Shown here piece after piece: positions 45,068 to 53,810 of a stretch of 64,000 nt of DNA (its first letter is position 1; the number at the start of each line of letters is the position of its first letter). The stretch spans positions 2,242,501-2,306,500 of the forward strand of contig NZ_CP073747.1 of assembly GCF_024398015.1 (NCBI RefSeq), read 5' to 3'. The stretch is from Kordiimonas sp. SCSIO 12610 (GTDB taxonomy: Bacteria; Pseudomonadota; Alphaproteobacteria; Sphingomonadales; Kordiimonadaceae). Under the pieces are notes generated by a model. The model did no database searches, was not told the origin of the DNA, and saw only the letters and a list, made by a program, of their open reading frames with translations. The position numbers and the translations under genes were made by a program.

Positions 45068-46489
45068 TTAATCAGCGCCTTCAGCTATCAGTTTTTGCAA
45101 ATTCATAGCCGCGGGCATTGCGTTATCCCTTAGTTTCATCATAATAGCGGCCTGTTTGGGGTCCGTCATATCAGCAGATTTGGCGACCGTCCCGAAAGGA
45201 TCAAGCCTGTTACCTAAACTCCATTTCTGAAAGTCTTTTTCGCCCGAAAATGCATTCTGATTGAGCATGTTCCCAAAGAACGAAACCATCCATTCATACA
45301 TGGTATCCGAGAGCATGATGGGCGTGCAAAGAGCATTCTTCTTTTTGTCATCATCGTAATGTGCTTCAACATAGCCAACCACGGCAGCACTATAGCTCAC
45401 AAGCGGTGCGCGAACTGCCTGAATGGTGATCAAGGTTTCTGTAAACATCGGCTTGGTCGTTTTATCAAGGAATTCCACAGCAGAAGCGGTACAGTCAATG
45501 TAAAGCGTTGCAGCTGGTAGGTCTATTTCCTGACCATCTTGCATAACAAGGCCGCCCTCAGTAATATGATTGACACGTTTGCCCTTAATCACATTTGAAA
45601 TCTGGCGAAGGACATCAACCTCACCTTTGCTGATCGTCGCATAATGGACCATCGAGGGCATTTCTTGTTCGTCAATACGAAGCATAACGCCAGCAGCCTC
45701 TAATTTCAAAAACAGGTCTTCTGGGGATACGGCTGTTGCGGCTGCTTCCATTTGCGCGGCAAAGCCACCAATAGACGCTTCAAAGTTTTCCTGGCCAGGC
45801 TGCGTTCCTGCACGGTTAATCAACCAAGATCCTCTGGGGCAAACCCAGTTGATGTCTTGAGCGTTGGCACCATTATCCATAAGCCAGACAATAGTATCCA
45901 TCGCCGTTTTACCGCCCCCGATTACACAGTAACTTTTATGATGCGGCGCTTTTTTGGCTAGGTCATTCGGCGGAATAACCGTTACACCATCAGCATTGGA
46001 ATATTTTCGTTGGTGAGTTGATGGAACGCTGGTTTTAAAGAAGGTACTATCAACAGTTTTAGCGCGAACATTGATCTGAAATTCTTCACCTGATATTACC
46101 GAGCGAACATTGCCAACTTTATCGCTATGCCCTCCAATATATTCATGCATGGGGTAATATTGGACACGGCCACTCGGAATAAAAACTTCCCGCATAACCC
46201 TGTCGAAATAAGCTAGTATTTCAGCGCCAGAAGCGAGTTCATAATAGCCCTTATTGGAACCATAAGTATCAATTCGCCCAGACCCCAGTTCCATAGACGA
46301 AACGCCATAAAAACTGGATGGCTGATGCAACCGTACGAACGGATATGCGTCATTCCAGTGCCCGCCCGGGGCCGCGTGATTATCAACTACGATGAATGTC
46401 GCATCGCCCTCACTTAGCATCACATCAACAAATGCCATAGCAGCAGCACCTGCTCCAATGACTAAATAATCACATTCCAATGTCTGCAT
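45068..46489 (-). CDS. FAD/NAD(P)-dependent oxidoreductase, monooxygenase-like
   Basis: 473 residues. FAD-binding Rossmann motif DYLVIGAGAAAMAFVDVML near the N-terminus, followed by VVDNHAAPGGHWNDAYPFVRLHQPSSFYGV, a pattern shared by flavin monooxygenase-like proteins. A second dinucleotide motif YCVIGGGKTAMDTIVWLM (about residue 190) suggests NAD(P)H binding. The C-terminal part (CTPIMLSDTMYEWMVSFFGNMLNQ) is not recognised. No signal peptide. GGGGA precedes the ATG. Divergent from a PLP decarboxylase gene, with 179 bases between starts; the two may share regulation and act on related substrates, but this is inference. Confidence 0.8.
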   Translation of the reverse strand: MQTLECDYLVIGAGAAAMAFVDVMLSEGDATFIVVDNHAAPGGHWNDAYPFVRLHQPSSFYGVSSMELGSGRIDTYGSNKGYYELASGAEILAYFDRVMREVFIPSGRVQYYPMHEYIGGHSDKVGNVRSVISGEEFQINVRAKTVDSTFFKTSVPSTHQRKYSNADGVTVIPPNDLAKKAPHHKSYCVIGGGKTAMDTIVWLMDNGANAQDINWVCPRGSWLINRAGTQPGQENFEASIGGFAAQMEAAATAVSPEDLFLKLEAAGVMLRIDEQEMPSMVHYATISKGEVDVLRQISNVIKGKRVNHITEGGLVMQDGQEIDLPAATLYIDCTASAVEFLDKTTKPMFTETLITIQAVRAPLVSYSAAVVGYVEAHYDDDKKKNALCTPIMLSDTMYEWMVSFFGNMLNQNAFSGEKDFQKWSLGNRLDPFGTVAKSADMTDPKQAAIMMKLRDNAMPAAMNLQKLIAEGAD

Positions 46490-46668
46490 TATAATTCCCC
46501 ATCCTCAATTCAACATTACAATAACAAGCAAACTGTTTTAATACGAGTAATTAATTTAAAGCGACCACATTCGGCGCGTGACAATTGGCCCTAGTTCTAA
46601 ATTAATCGTTTGGATCTTAGGAAAACTAAGGTAAACGACCACGTGGTTAAATTTAAGGTGCTAAAAGT

Positions 46669-48042
46669 ATGAAACAGAGTCTGGAAACCTTCAATCGTTT
46701 GATGAATGCGCTTTTGGAAGACGAGCAGCAAAATCCTGTTTCAAAACACATTCCTGCAACAGATTTGTATGATCGTTTGGATCTATCTCTGCAAGCTGAT
46801 GGTATTGATACTAAAAACCTTGAAAAAGCGCTGAAGGACATTGTTCTGGCGACCCCCAAAACAGCAACCCCATCATTCTTCAATCAACTTTTCGGCGGGC
46901 GGCAAGAACATGCTATACTCGGCGACCTTCTCGCCGTCATGCTTAACAACAGCATGTACACCTACAAGGTAGCAGGCCCGCAAATTGGTGTTGAGAAGGC
47001 TGTTTTACGCGAAGTATGTAACATGATTGGTTGGGACGAAAACTCGGATGGCACTCTCGCCGCTGGGGGCTCAATGACCAACCTTATGGGCATGATCATG
47101 GCGCGGGATGCCTTTAATGAGCGCACAAGGTTCGATGGTGTCCATCAAAAAATGACCGTATACACATCAGCTGACAGCCATTACAGCACTCAGAAGAACG
47201 CTGCCTTTGCGGGAATTGGCCGAAATCACGTTCGGCAAATACCGTCAGATACCGAAGGGAGGATGGATATGAATGCCCTTCGACGCACTATCGAGGCAGA
47301 CATTACTGCCGGCTTCCATCCAATTTTGATCAATTGTACCGCCGCAACGACCGTTTTGGGCACGTATGATGACCTTGTTGCTGCAAGCCAGATTGCCAAG
47401 GAGTTTGACATTTGGCTGCATGTGGACGGCGCTTATGGTGGTTCAGTTTTATTTAGCGAAAAATACCGTCATTTAATCGAAGGGGTTGAACTGGTAAACT
47501 CCTTCACATTGAACGCGCACAAGATGCTTGGCACGCCGCTGAGTTGTTCATTGATTGTCGTTAAGGATAAGAAGTACCTTTACGATTCTTTCTCTAACGA
47601 TGCATCATATCTTTATCAAACCGATCATGATGATTTCAATCTTGGCAAAACATCACTGCAATGCGGTCGACGAAATGATGCCCTTAAATTCTGGGTCCTT
47701 TGGAAAAGCGTTGGCACAAATGGTCTTGGCCAAATTATCGACAAACAATTTGAACTTGCTGATATCGCCAGAGACTACGTGAGAGGCAACCCGGATTATA
47801 CGGACTATAGTATCGATGATACCGTGGCTATTTGCTTCAATTACAAAGGAATAGCAGCAGAAGATATCTGTACGCAGCTTTATGAAAATTCTGAATTACT
47901 TGTTGGCTATGGATCGTTTAAAGACGATACGTTCATCAGGCTGGTAACGGTTAACGCTAATAATGAAAAACAAGATATTTTAAACTTTTTCAATACGTTA
48001 GAGGCGTTTGTAGCAAATAACAAAGAACTCTTCGGTGAGTAA
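46669..48042 (+). CDS. PLP-dependent group II decarboxylase
   Basis: 457 residues, glutamate/cysteine-sulfinate decarboxylase-like. PLP lysine in SFTLNAHKMLGTPLSC; the Asp that contacts the pyridine N in WLHVDGAYGGSVLFS; TSADSHYSTQKNAAFAGIG and GGSMTNLMGMIMARDAF are family motifs, as is SLQCGRRNDALKFWVLWKSVG. The last two match sulfinoalanine/glutamate decarboxylases of animal type more than E. coli GadA. Substrate candidates are aspartate, cysteine sulfinate or glutamate. If aspartate, it would supply beta-alanine for panC, since no panD is in the window; that is speculative. Divergent partner of the flavoprotein gene. Confidence 0.9.
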   Translation: MKQSLETFNRLMNALLEDEQQNPVSKHIPATDLYDRLDLSLQADGIDTKNLEKALKDIVLATPKTATPSFFNQLFGGRQEHAILGDLLAVMLNNSMYTYKVAGPQIGVEKAVLREVCNMIGWDENSDGTLAAGGSMTNLMGMIMARDAFNERTRFDGVHQKMTVYTSADSHYSTQKNAAFAGIGRNHVRQIPSDTEGRMDMNALRRTIEADITAGFHPILINCTAATTVLGTYDDLVAASQIAKEFDIWLHVDGAYGGSVLFSEKYRHLIEGVELVNSFTLNAHKMLGTPLSCSLIVVKDKKYLYDSFSNDASYLYQTDHDDFNLGKTSLQCGRRNDALKFWVLWKSVGTNGLGQIIDKQFELADIARDYVRGNPDYTDYSIDDTVAICFNYKGIAAEDICTQLYENSELLVGYGSFKDDTFIRLVTVNANNEKQDILNFFNTLEAFVANNKELFGE

Positions 48043-48208
48043 CAGAGATACCTTTGCACCATGACACATTCTGACCTATAGGTTTAAGCGAACTTTCTGC
48101 GGCAAAATTCAGTGGCCTCTTTTCGATGTAAACAGGCATCAAAAACCATAACTGATCAGTTTCTAACTTGATCAAGAATTGAGTTTTATTTGGTATAGTA
48201 AGAAGGAA

Positions 48209-48297
48209 TGGTGCGGCCGAGAAGACTCGAACTTCCACGGGAAATTAATCCCACAGCGACCTCAACGCTGCGCGTCTACCAATTCCGCCACGGCCGC
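48209..48297 (-). tRNA. tRNA-Leu (anticodon GAG)
   Basis: 89 bases including an encoded CCA. The 7-base acceptor stem GCGGCCG pairs perfectly with CGGCCGC. The D arm is GGAATTGGTAGACGC. The anticodon stem CAGCG/CGCTG encloses the loop TTGAGGT, giving anticodon GAG (reads CUC and CUU). The long variable arm (TGTGGGATTAATTCCCGTG region) and the T arm with GTTCGAGTC are those of a class II leucine tRNA. Confidence 0.96.
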
Positions 48298-48312
48298 ACA
48301 AGGTCGGGCGCT

Positions 48313-48341
48313 TAACTAGCAAGGAAAGAGAACTGCGGCAA
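48313..48341 (-). promoter_or_regulatory. Probable promoter of tRNA-Leu
   Basis: On the minus strand TTGCCG (48336-48341), 17-base spacer, TAGTTA (48313-48318), about 16 bases before the tRNA 5' end. Good spacing and position for a housekeeping promoter; by-eye call. Confidence 0.45.
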
Positions 48342-48393
48342 GTAAAAAGTTTCATCAAAATGAAATAATTTTCATCCCGAACTGCAAGCAGCA

Positions 48394-48630
48394 TTAAACC
48401 TGAAGTTCGCTCATCATGCGCGTAATTGAGACGCCTATTTTATCGCCGACAATCATAATTTCACCACGCGCAAATAATTCACCGTTCGCGTAGATCCAGC
48501 ACTCATCCTCATGGCCGGCGTCGAGATCAATAACAGCACCACGCCCCATTTTCAGAAGCTGACGTATTGGCATATGGCAACTGCCAACAACAACCGTGAT
48601 ATCAACCGACACCCGATTTACTGCTTCCAC
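48394..48630 (-). CDS. Stand-alone FliN-like SpoA domain protein
   Basis: 78 residues consisting almost only of the FliN/FliM C-terminal (SpoA) domain: VSVDITVVVGSCHMPIRQLLKMGRGAVIDLDAG followed by ANGELFARGEIMIVGDKIGVSITRMM. In flagellar motors FliN forms the lower rotor ring and binds export components. It starts with GTG and has AGGAGAG five bases upstream. It lacks the usual N-terminal region of FliN (normally 110-140 residues in total) and no other flagellar gene is nearby, so it may be a short FliN or a relative used elsewhere. The start at GTG leaves no upstream extension. Confidence 0.85.
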   Translation of the reverse strand: MEAVNRVSVDITVVVGSCHMPIRQLLKMGRGAVIDLDAGHEDECWIYANGELFARGEIMIVGDKIGVSITRMMSELQV

Positions 48631-48817
48631 ATGCCTCTCCTGTTTATTGATAGTGCCTAAGTTTATAGATTGCTTCCATGCTTAACCAAAATCAAGCGAC
48701 GTTACAATTCTATATTCGTCCTTATGATGTCCTACACGATTATGGTTAGCAAGTTATTAACCAATCAACACATTAAAATGACTTGGCATACTATATTGAT
48801 AAGGTTATAGAGCGTGC

Positions 48818-49573
48818 ATGAGTTGTGCACAAAAATTACCTGATGATCTAACATCCGTTGAGTGGAAAATCAGTGATGAGCTAATCAGCTATCCTGATGC
48901 GCTCGAATTTATGGAAGAACGCGTTCGCGCCATTCGCACTGGCGAAGCAAACGAGCTTGTTTGGTTACTGGAGCACCCACCTCTCTATACCGCAGGAACG
49001 AGCGCCAAACCATCCGACCTTGTCGATCCTGATCGCTTTCCGGTTTATGATGCAGGGCGCGGCGGTGAATATACCTATCATGGCCCTGGTCAAAGGGTCG
49101 TTTACTTCCTTCTTGATTTGAAAAAGCGCGGCAAAGACATCCGTAAGTTTGTCTATAACCTTGAAGAAGTGATTATCCAAACCCTTGAAACCTTTGGCGT
49201 GCAAAGCGAGCGCAAACAGGGACGCGTTGGCGTTTGGGTTGATCGTCCTGATGGGTCGGAAGAGAAAATAGCCGCTATCGGTGTTCGTGTGCGCCAGTGG
49301 GTTACTTACCACGGGATCGCCATTAATGTTGAACCTGATCTGGAACATTTCCAGGGTATTGTACCGTGCGGAATTTCAGAACACGGTGTCACCTCGATGA
49401 CGGCACTTGGCCTTCCGATTACGATGAATGATTTGGATGTTGCGCTTAAAACAGTCTTTGATGAAATTTTTGGCCTACGCCCCAAAGAAATGCTCTTTAA
49501 TCCGGCTTCTAAGCAAGCAACGCGAATTCCCAAAAAGTCAATCGAAGAAACTCATCCTGTTTTCCAGATATAA
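48818..49573 (+). CDS. lipB: Octanoyltransferase LipB
   Basis: Transfers octanoyl from acyl carrier protein to lipoyl domains, first step of lipoate synthesis. 251 residues. [36 protein letters not shown], Lys in [17 protein letters not shown] and catalytic Cys in [15 protein letters not shown] are intact. The C-terminal extension after FDEIFGL (about 30 residues) is longer than in E. coli. No lipA is adjacent. The stop is 10 bases from the convergent PAS gene. Confidence 0.96.
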   Translation: MSCAQKLPDDLTSVEWKISDELISYPDALEFMEERVRAIRTGEANELVWLLEHPPLYTAGTSAKPSDLVDPDRFPVYDAGRGGEYTYHGPGQRVVYFLLDLKKRGKDIRKFVYNLEEVIIQTLETFGVQSERKQGRVGVWVDRPDGSEEKIAAIGVRVRQWVTYHGIAINVEPDLEHFQGIVPCGISEHGVTSMTALGLPITMNDLDVALKTVFDEIFGLRPKEMLFNPASKQATRIPKKSIEETHPVFQI

Positions 49574-49583
49574 TTGCCCAGCC

Positions 49584-50066
49584 CTAAATCACCTTACTTT
49601 TAACGCCCAGCAAATGAATAAAACTGGTCACTTTGCCAAGTTCATTTTGTAACGGCAGATCTATGACCTCAAAAGGCAAATATTCCCTTCCCTCAAGCGG
49701 AACAACACCCTTTGCCCACCCAATATAAGGACCCATTTCCAGTTTGTGGAAATGCTGTTTACTGGAAGCAACATGCCCCGGCGCCATAGACTGACACAGC
49801 GGCGCCCCCGTAAAGTCCTGCGCAAACAAATCTACAAATCCGGTTCCAAAAATCCTGAAAATATAGTCGTCGCCATCTTCAATCTTATCGCTTAAAGCCA
49901 TATTTGGGTGCCAACCGGCAAAATCATGAATTTTAAAGTCTGACCAGCGAGGTATGCTACCACCACTCATTTTTGAATAATAGATATCAAGGAAACTTGC
50001 AAAAATCGGAATATCTGGTCGAGGTTCTAACGGAAATTGTTTTAAAACGTTGGTATATTCACTCAT
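49584..50066 (-). CDS. PAS-domain protein, PAS_5-like
   Basis: 160 residues made of a single PAS-like domain: IPIFASFLDIYYSKMSGGSIPRWSDF, DYIFRIFGTGFVDLFAQDFTGAPL and a C-terminal beta segment GREYLPFEVIDLPLQNELGKVTSFIHLL. This matches the alphaproteobacterial PAS_5 (DUF1488-like naming aside) group of small sensory proteins as I recall it; no output domain. Ligand unknown. Last gene of the long pcc-argE-acyP operon, 33 bases after acyP, with GGGGG before its ATG. Confidence 0.75.
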   Translation of the reverse strand: MSEYTNVLKQFPLEPRPDIPIFASFLDIYYSKMSGGSIPRWSDFKIHDFAGWHPNMALSDKIEDGDDYIFRIFGTGFVDLFAQDFTGAPLCQSMAPGHVASSKQHFHKLEMGPYIGWAKGVVPLEGREYLPFEVIDLPLQNELGKVTSFIHLLGVKSKVI

Positions 50067-50099
50067 ACAGCCCCCACAACCACATGCATTTCATTTGTT

Positions 50100-50384
50100 T
50101 TATACAGTAGGTTTTATTTCAAACCTTGCAGGTACAAATCCCTGTGCATCTTCAATTACGATCTCACTTACAACCGCATTATCAGGGCCTGTGTAACATA
50201 AATCAATCATTCTATCCACACGCTCAGTGGTTCCGATAATCAAAGCCTCCACATCACCGTTGATACGATTTCGCACGAAACCATCGATGCCCAACCCTAA
50301 TGCTTGTTGCTCACACCATTTTCGGTACCAGACACCCTGAACCTTGCCTTTGATGGTTAAGCGCTTCGCAATACGGTCTTGCAT
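50100..50384 (-). CDS. acyP: Acylphosphatase
   Basis: 94 residues; hydrolyses acyl phosphates. Phosphate-binding GKVQGVWYRKWCEQQALGLGIDGFVRN with the catalytic Arg (YRKW) and catalytic Asn (VRNRINGDVEA). The C-terminal FEIKPTV is a normal ending. Starts three bases after the argE stop, so the genes are co-translated. Its function in the operon (possibly clearing acyl phosphates linked to carboxylase or acyl-CoA metabolism) is inference. Confidence 0.93.
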   Translation of the reverse strand: MQDRIAKRLTIKGKVQGVWYRKWCEQQALGLGIDGFVRNRINGDVEALIIGTTERVDRMIDLCYTGPDNAVVSEIVIEDAQGFVPARFEIKPTV

Positions 50385-50387
50385 ATC

Positions 50388-51533
50388 TCAGCACATAACC
50401 TCGATAACCCGTTCGATAAATTTTTCACCAGCCTCGACTTGCTCAAGGCTGATAAATTCATCTGGTTTATGCGCTTGCGCAATATCACCTGGGCCACACA
50501 CAACAACCGGAAAATCGATAGATTGAAAATGACCACCTTCCGTGCCAAATGCAACCACGGTTGTCTCGTTCTTATTGGCAAGTTTTAGGGCCAGGGCTTC
50601 GCCGTCTGATCCGGGGTCAGCCTTGAGCGGTGGAAGGTAGGCCCACACTTCGTTTTCAACACTACATTCTGGGAATTTTTCTTTGATTTTCACTTCAACA
50701 ACGTCATGTAAATATCTGTTATATTTATCTAATATCGCTGATGGATCATCGTTCGGCACAGGCCTGAATTCCCAATCAAATTCACATGTATTGGAGATGA
50801 TATTAAAGGCACTGCCCCCCGATATAGGCCCGATATTGAAAGAAGTATAGGGAGGATCAAAAGCTTCATCGCGGGCGCCTAGTATCCTTGCTTCCTCAGC
50901 CATTTCAGTAATGAACTGGATCAGCTGAGCCGCAACCACCACTGCATTCACACCATCATCAGGCCTGCTTGAATGTGCTTCACGGCCAACGATTTTCGTT
51001 TTAGAAACATGCTGGCCTTTATGCGCAGCTGCAACCTGCATTGATGTCGGCTCGCCGACAACTACAAGCCGCGGCGGCGCAACATGGTCTGCCATATGCT
51101 TAACCATTGACTGCACACCCAAACACCCAACTTCTTCGTCATATGAAAAGGCAAAATGAATAGGAAGCTTTAGATTTGCATCCTTCATTTTTGGTAGACT
51201 GGCGAGCACAATAGCGATAAAGCTTTTCATATCCGCAGTGCCGCGGCCGAAAAGTTTACCCTCTGCCTCCCTCACAGTAAAAGGATCGCTGGACCATTTC
51301 TGTCCCTCTATTGGAACAACATCTGTATGACCAGACAGCACAATTCCACCTGGCACATTCGGCCCAACAGTCGCGAAGAGATTAGCCTTCGTTTTTTCAT
51401 CATTATAGATGAGTGTAGGCTCAATCCCCTCTTCTTTTAAATACGCGGCGATGTAATCTATTAATTCAAGATTTGATTCGCTGGAGATTGTATTAAACCC
51501 AACCAGCTTTTCGATCCATTCCCGCGTATTCAT
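50388..51533 (-). CDS. argE: Acetylornithine deacetylase
   Basis: 381-residue M20-family metallo-deacylase. GIVLSGHTDVVPIEG (metal His and Asp), FGRGTADMKSFIA (bridging Asp), FSYDEEVGCLG (general base and metal Glu), VGEPTSM and FGTEGGHFQSIDFPVVVCGPGDIAQAHKPDEFI (last His) fit ArgE well. It removes the acetyl group from N-acetylornithine in arginine synthesis; related amidohydrolases of acyl-amino acids are the alternative. 21 bases after pccA, three before acyP. Confidence 0.9.
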   Translation of the reverse strand: MNTREWIEKLVGFNTISSESNLELIDYIAAYLKEEGIEPTLIYNDEKTKANLFATVGPNVPGGIVLSGHTDVVPIEGQKWSSDPFTVREAEGKLFGRGTADMKSFIAIVLASLPKMKDANLKLPIHFAFSYDEEVGCLGVQSMVKHMADHVAPPRLVVVGEPTSMQVAAAHKGQHVSKTKIVGREAHSSRPDDGVNAVVVAAQLIQFITEMAEEARILGARDEAFDPPYTSFNIGPISGGSAFNIISNTCEFDWEFRPVPNDDPSAILDKYNRYLHDVVEVKIKEKFPECSVENEVWAYLPPLKADPGSDGEALALKLANKNETTVVAFGTEGGHFQSIDFPVVVCGPGDIAQAHKPDEFISLEQVEAGEKFIERVIEVMC

Positions 51534-51554
51534 GGGCTGCTCCCAATTTAAAGC

Positions 51555-53540
51555 TTATTCAAATTCCATAATAACAGCATCAACCGCCAAACTGTCGCCT
51601 GCTTCGGCATTAATGCTCGCGACAGTACCATCGCGTTCTGCCCGAAGGATGTTTTCCATTTTCATCGCTTCAACAACTGCTAGCGTCTGACCCGCTTTCA
51701 CTTCATCACCTTCAGCAACAGCAATAGAAACCACAAGCCCAGGCATAGGACATAAAAGCATCTTACTCGTATCAGGTGCAACCTTTTCAGGCATAAGTTT
51801 ATACAGCGCCGCCGCTTTCGGGCTTTGAATAAGAATATCTTCGCTAACACCGTCTGTTGTCAGGCGGTATCCGATCGGAAGGCGATCGATTTCCATCGCA
51901 TATTCAACACCGTTGACCTCTACATTAATCACAGGTTCGCCTGGTCGCCAATCGCTCGAAAGTTCAAGCTTTTTATCGCCCATTAGAATCTCAACATGAT
52001 CTTCCAACGGCGCGATTGCTGTTTCAACATCTTCGCCAGCAATTGAAACGATCCATGGCTTGAGTTGTGGGCCATCAAGGTCCCGAATCTGTCCTTCGAT
52101 CTGCGTTTCGCGTGATTTATCCACCGCGTTTAAGAAGGTAACCACCGCAATCATTGCTTCCTTCACATTGTCTGCGAGCGCACCGCCTTCAAAACCGTCA
52201 GGATATTCCTCAGCGATGAAATTGGTTGTCATGTTCCCTGACTGAAAGCGTGGGTGCGCCATCAATGCAGATAGGAATGGGATATTATGTGCGATACCGC
52301 GGATATAGTATTCATCCAATGCTCGGCGTTGGTGGGCAATCGCCTCATCGCGTGTTTCACCAGTGGTGATGAGTTTCGCAATCATCGGGTCATAGAACAT
52401 GGAAATTTCCGCGCCCTCATAAACCCCTGTGTCTACACGCACATGCTCATCTTCTTCTGGCGGCAAATAGCGCGTCAAACGGCCGATGGATGGCAAGAAA
52501 CCACGAATTGGGTCTTCGGCATAGACACGTGTTTCCATCGACCAACCGGTCAATTTCACATCATCCTGCGTCATTGATAGTTTTTCGCCGTAAGCAACGC
52601 GTAGCATCTGTTCAACAAGATCAACCCCAGTTACATGCTCTGTCACAGGGTGTTCCACCTGAAGCCGTGTATTCATTTCAAGGAAATAGAAGTTGCGGTT
52701 TTTATCGACGATAAATTCAACCGTGCCTGCACTTGCATAATCCACTGCCTTCGATAGCGCTACAGATTGTTCACCCATCGCTTTCCGTGTCGCTTCATCA
52801 AGAAACGGACTTGGCGCTTCCTCAACCACCTTCTGGTGGCGCCGCTGGATCGAACATTCACGTTCGCCGAGATAAATCACGTTACCATGCTTATCACCCA
52901 AGACCTGAATTTCAATATGGCGGGGTTCTTCGACAAACTTTTCAATGAATACACGGTCATCCCCGAAGCTGGTCCGTGCTTCGTTTTGCGCAGATATATA
53001 CCCTTCGCGTGCCTCATCATCATTAAAGGCAATCCGCATGCCTTTACCACCACCGCCGGCAGACGCCTTTAGCATCACAGGATATCCAATCTCAGCCGAG
53101 ATTTTTACCGCCTCGTCGGCGTCTTCAATAATCCCCATATGCCCGGGGACTGTTGAAACGCCAGCTTCCGCCGCCAGCTTTTTTTACGTGATCTTATCGC
53201 CCATCGCGTCAATCGCCCTGGCACCCGGCCCAATAAAGGTAATGCCAGCAGCCTCAACTGCCTCTACAAAGGACGCACGCTCAGAAAGGAAGCCATAGCC
53301 CGGATGGATCGCCTCGGCGCCCGTATCCTTCGCAGCCTGAAGAATTTTATCAGCAACCAGATAACTTTCTGCTGCCGCTGGTGGCCCGATATGCACAGCC
53401 TCATCCGCCATTTCCACATGCAGTGCATCCGCATCAGCATCAGAATAAACCGCAACGGTTTTAATGCCCATTTTCTTGGCGGTTTTTATGACACGGCAGG
53501 CAATTTCACCGCGGTTGGCAATCAGGATCTTATTGAACAT
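51555..53540 (-). pseudogene. pccA: Propionyl-CoA carboxylase alpha chain, interrupted by an in-frame stop
   Basis: The full frame (661 codons plus stop) matches the biotin carboxylase plus biotin-carrier alpha chain of propionyl-CoA carboxylase. N-terminal fragment 53184-53540 ([21 protein letters not shown] ... GDKIT) is followed by TAA at 53184-53186, and the same frame continues as KKLAAEAGVSTVPGHMGIIEDADE to 51555. Reading GDKIT-S-KKLAAEAG, TCA would be the normal codon, so one C-to-A change explains the stop. The rest is intact: ATP-grasp GGGGKGMR, EMNTRLQVEHPVTE, and the biotinylation motif VEAMKMEN at the C-terminus. The start has GGGA upstream. The C-terminal fragment could restart at ATG 53138. 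Could be a true null, readthrough, or a sequencing or assembly error. Confidence 0.88.
53184..53186 (-). other. In-frame TAA inside pccA
   Basis: On the minus strand the codon after ATC ACG is TAA, followed by AAA AAG CTG in the same frame. The substitution also lengthens a neighbouring A-run by one, from six to seven bases. Confidence 0.9.
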
Positions 53541-53543
53541 AAG

Positions 53544-53810
53544 CTAGTCCCTTAACGTTATATCTTTGTAATGTAATTTATTTTTAGCTTTTGGCTTCTT
53601 TCGAGCTGCCATAAACCAGATCGCTGCAACGCCGAACGCGCCGAGCATGAAAAATGAAGGCCCACCAAGCGAGCCAAAGAATATGGCTGCAATGGCAAAC
53701 CCAATTAAGCCACCGATAATTAACCCCGCGATAAAGCTGGACCGCGCCTCTGCCTTGGAGGCAGCGCCTTTTATCGATTGCTCTAAGTCTTTTGGAAGGG
53801 GCCTCGCCAT
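53544..53810 (-). CDS. Small membrane protein upstream of pccA
   Basis: 88 residues, not recognised. A basic N-terminus (MARPLPKDLEQSIKGAASKAEARSS) leads to two membrane segments (about 27-46 with GLIIGGLIGFAIAAIFFG, and 52-68) and a Lys-rich tail. Its start codon shares one base with the stop of the TMEM175-like gene (TAATG) and its stop is three bases before the pccA ATG, so it is tightly embedded in the pcc operon. Confidence 0.7.
   Translation of the reverse strand: MARPLPKDLEQSIKGAASKAEARSSFIAGLIIGGLIGFAIAAIFFGSLGGPSFFMLGAFGVAAIWFMAARKKPKAKNKLHYKDITLRD

Noticed and set aside
53138-53200. Frameshift in pccA
   Set aside because: The two fragments are in the same frame; the interruption is a nonsense codon, not an indel.
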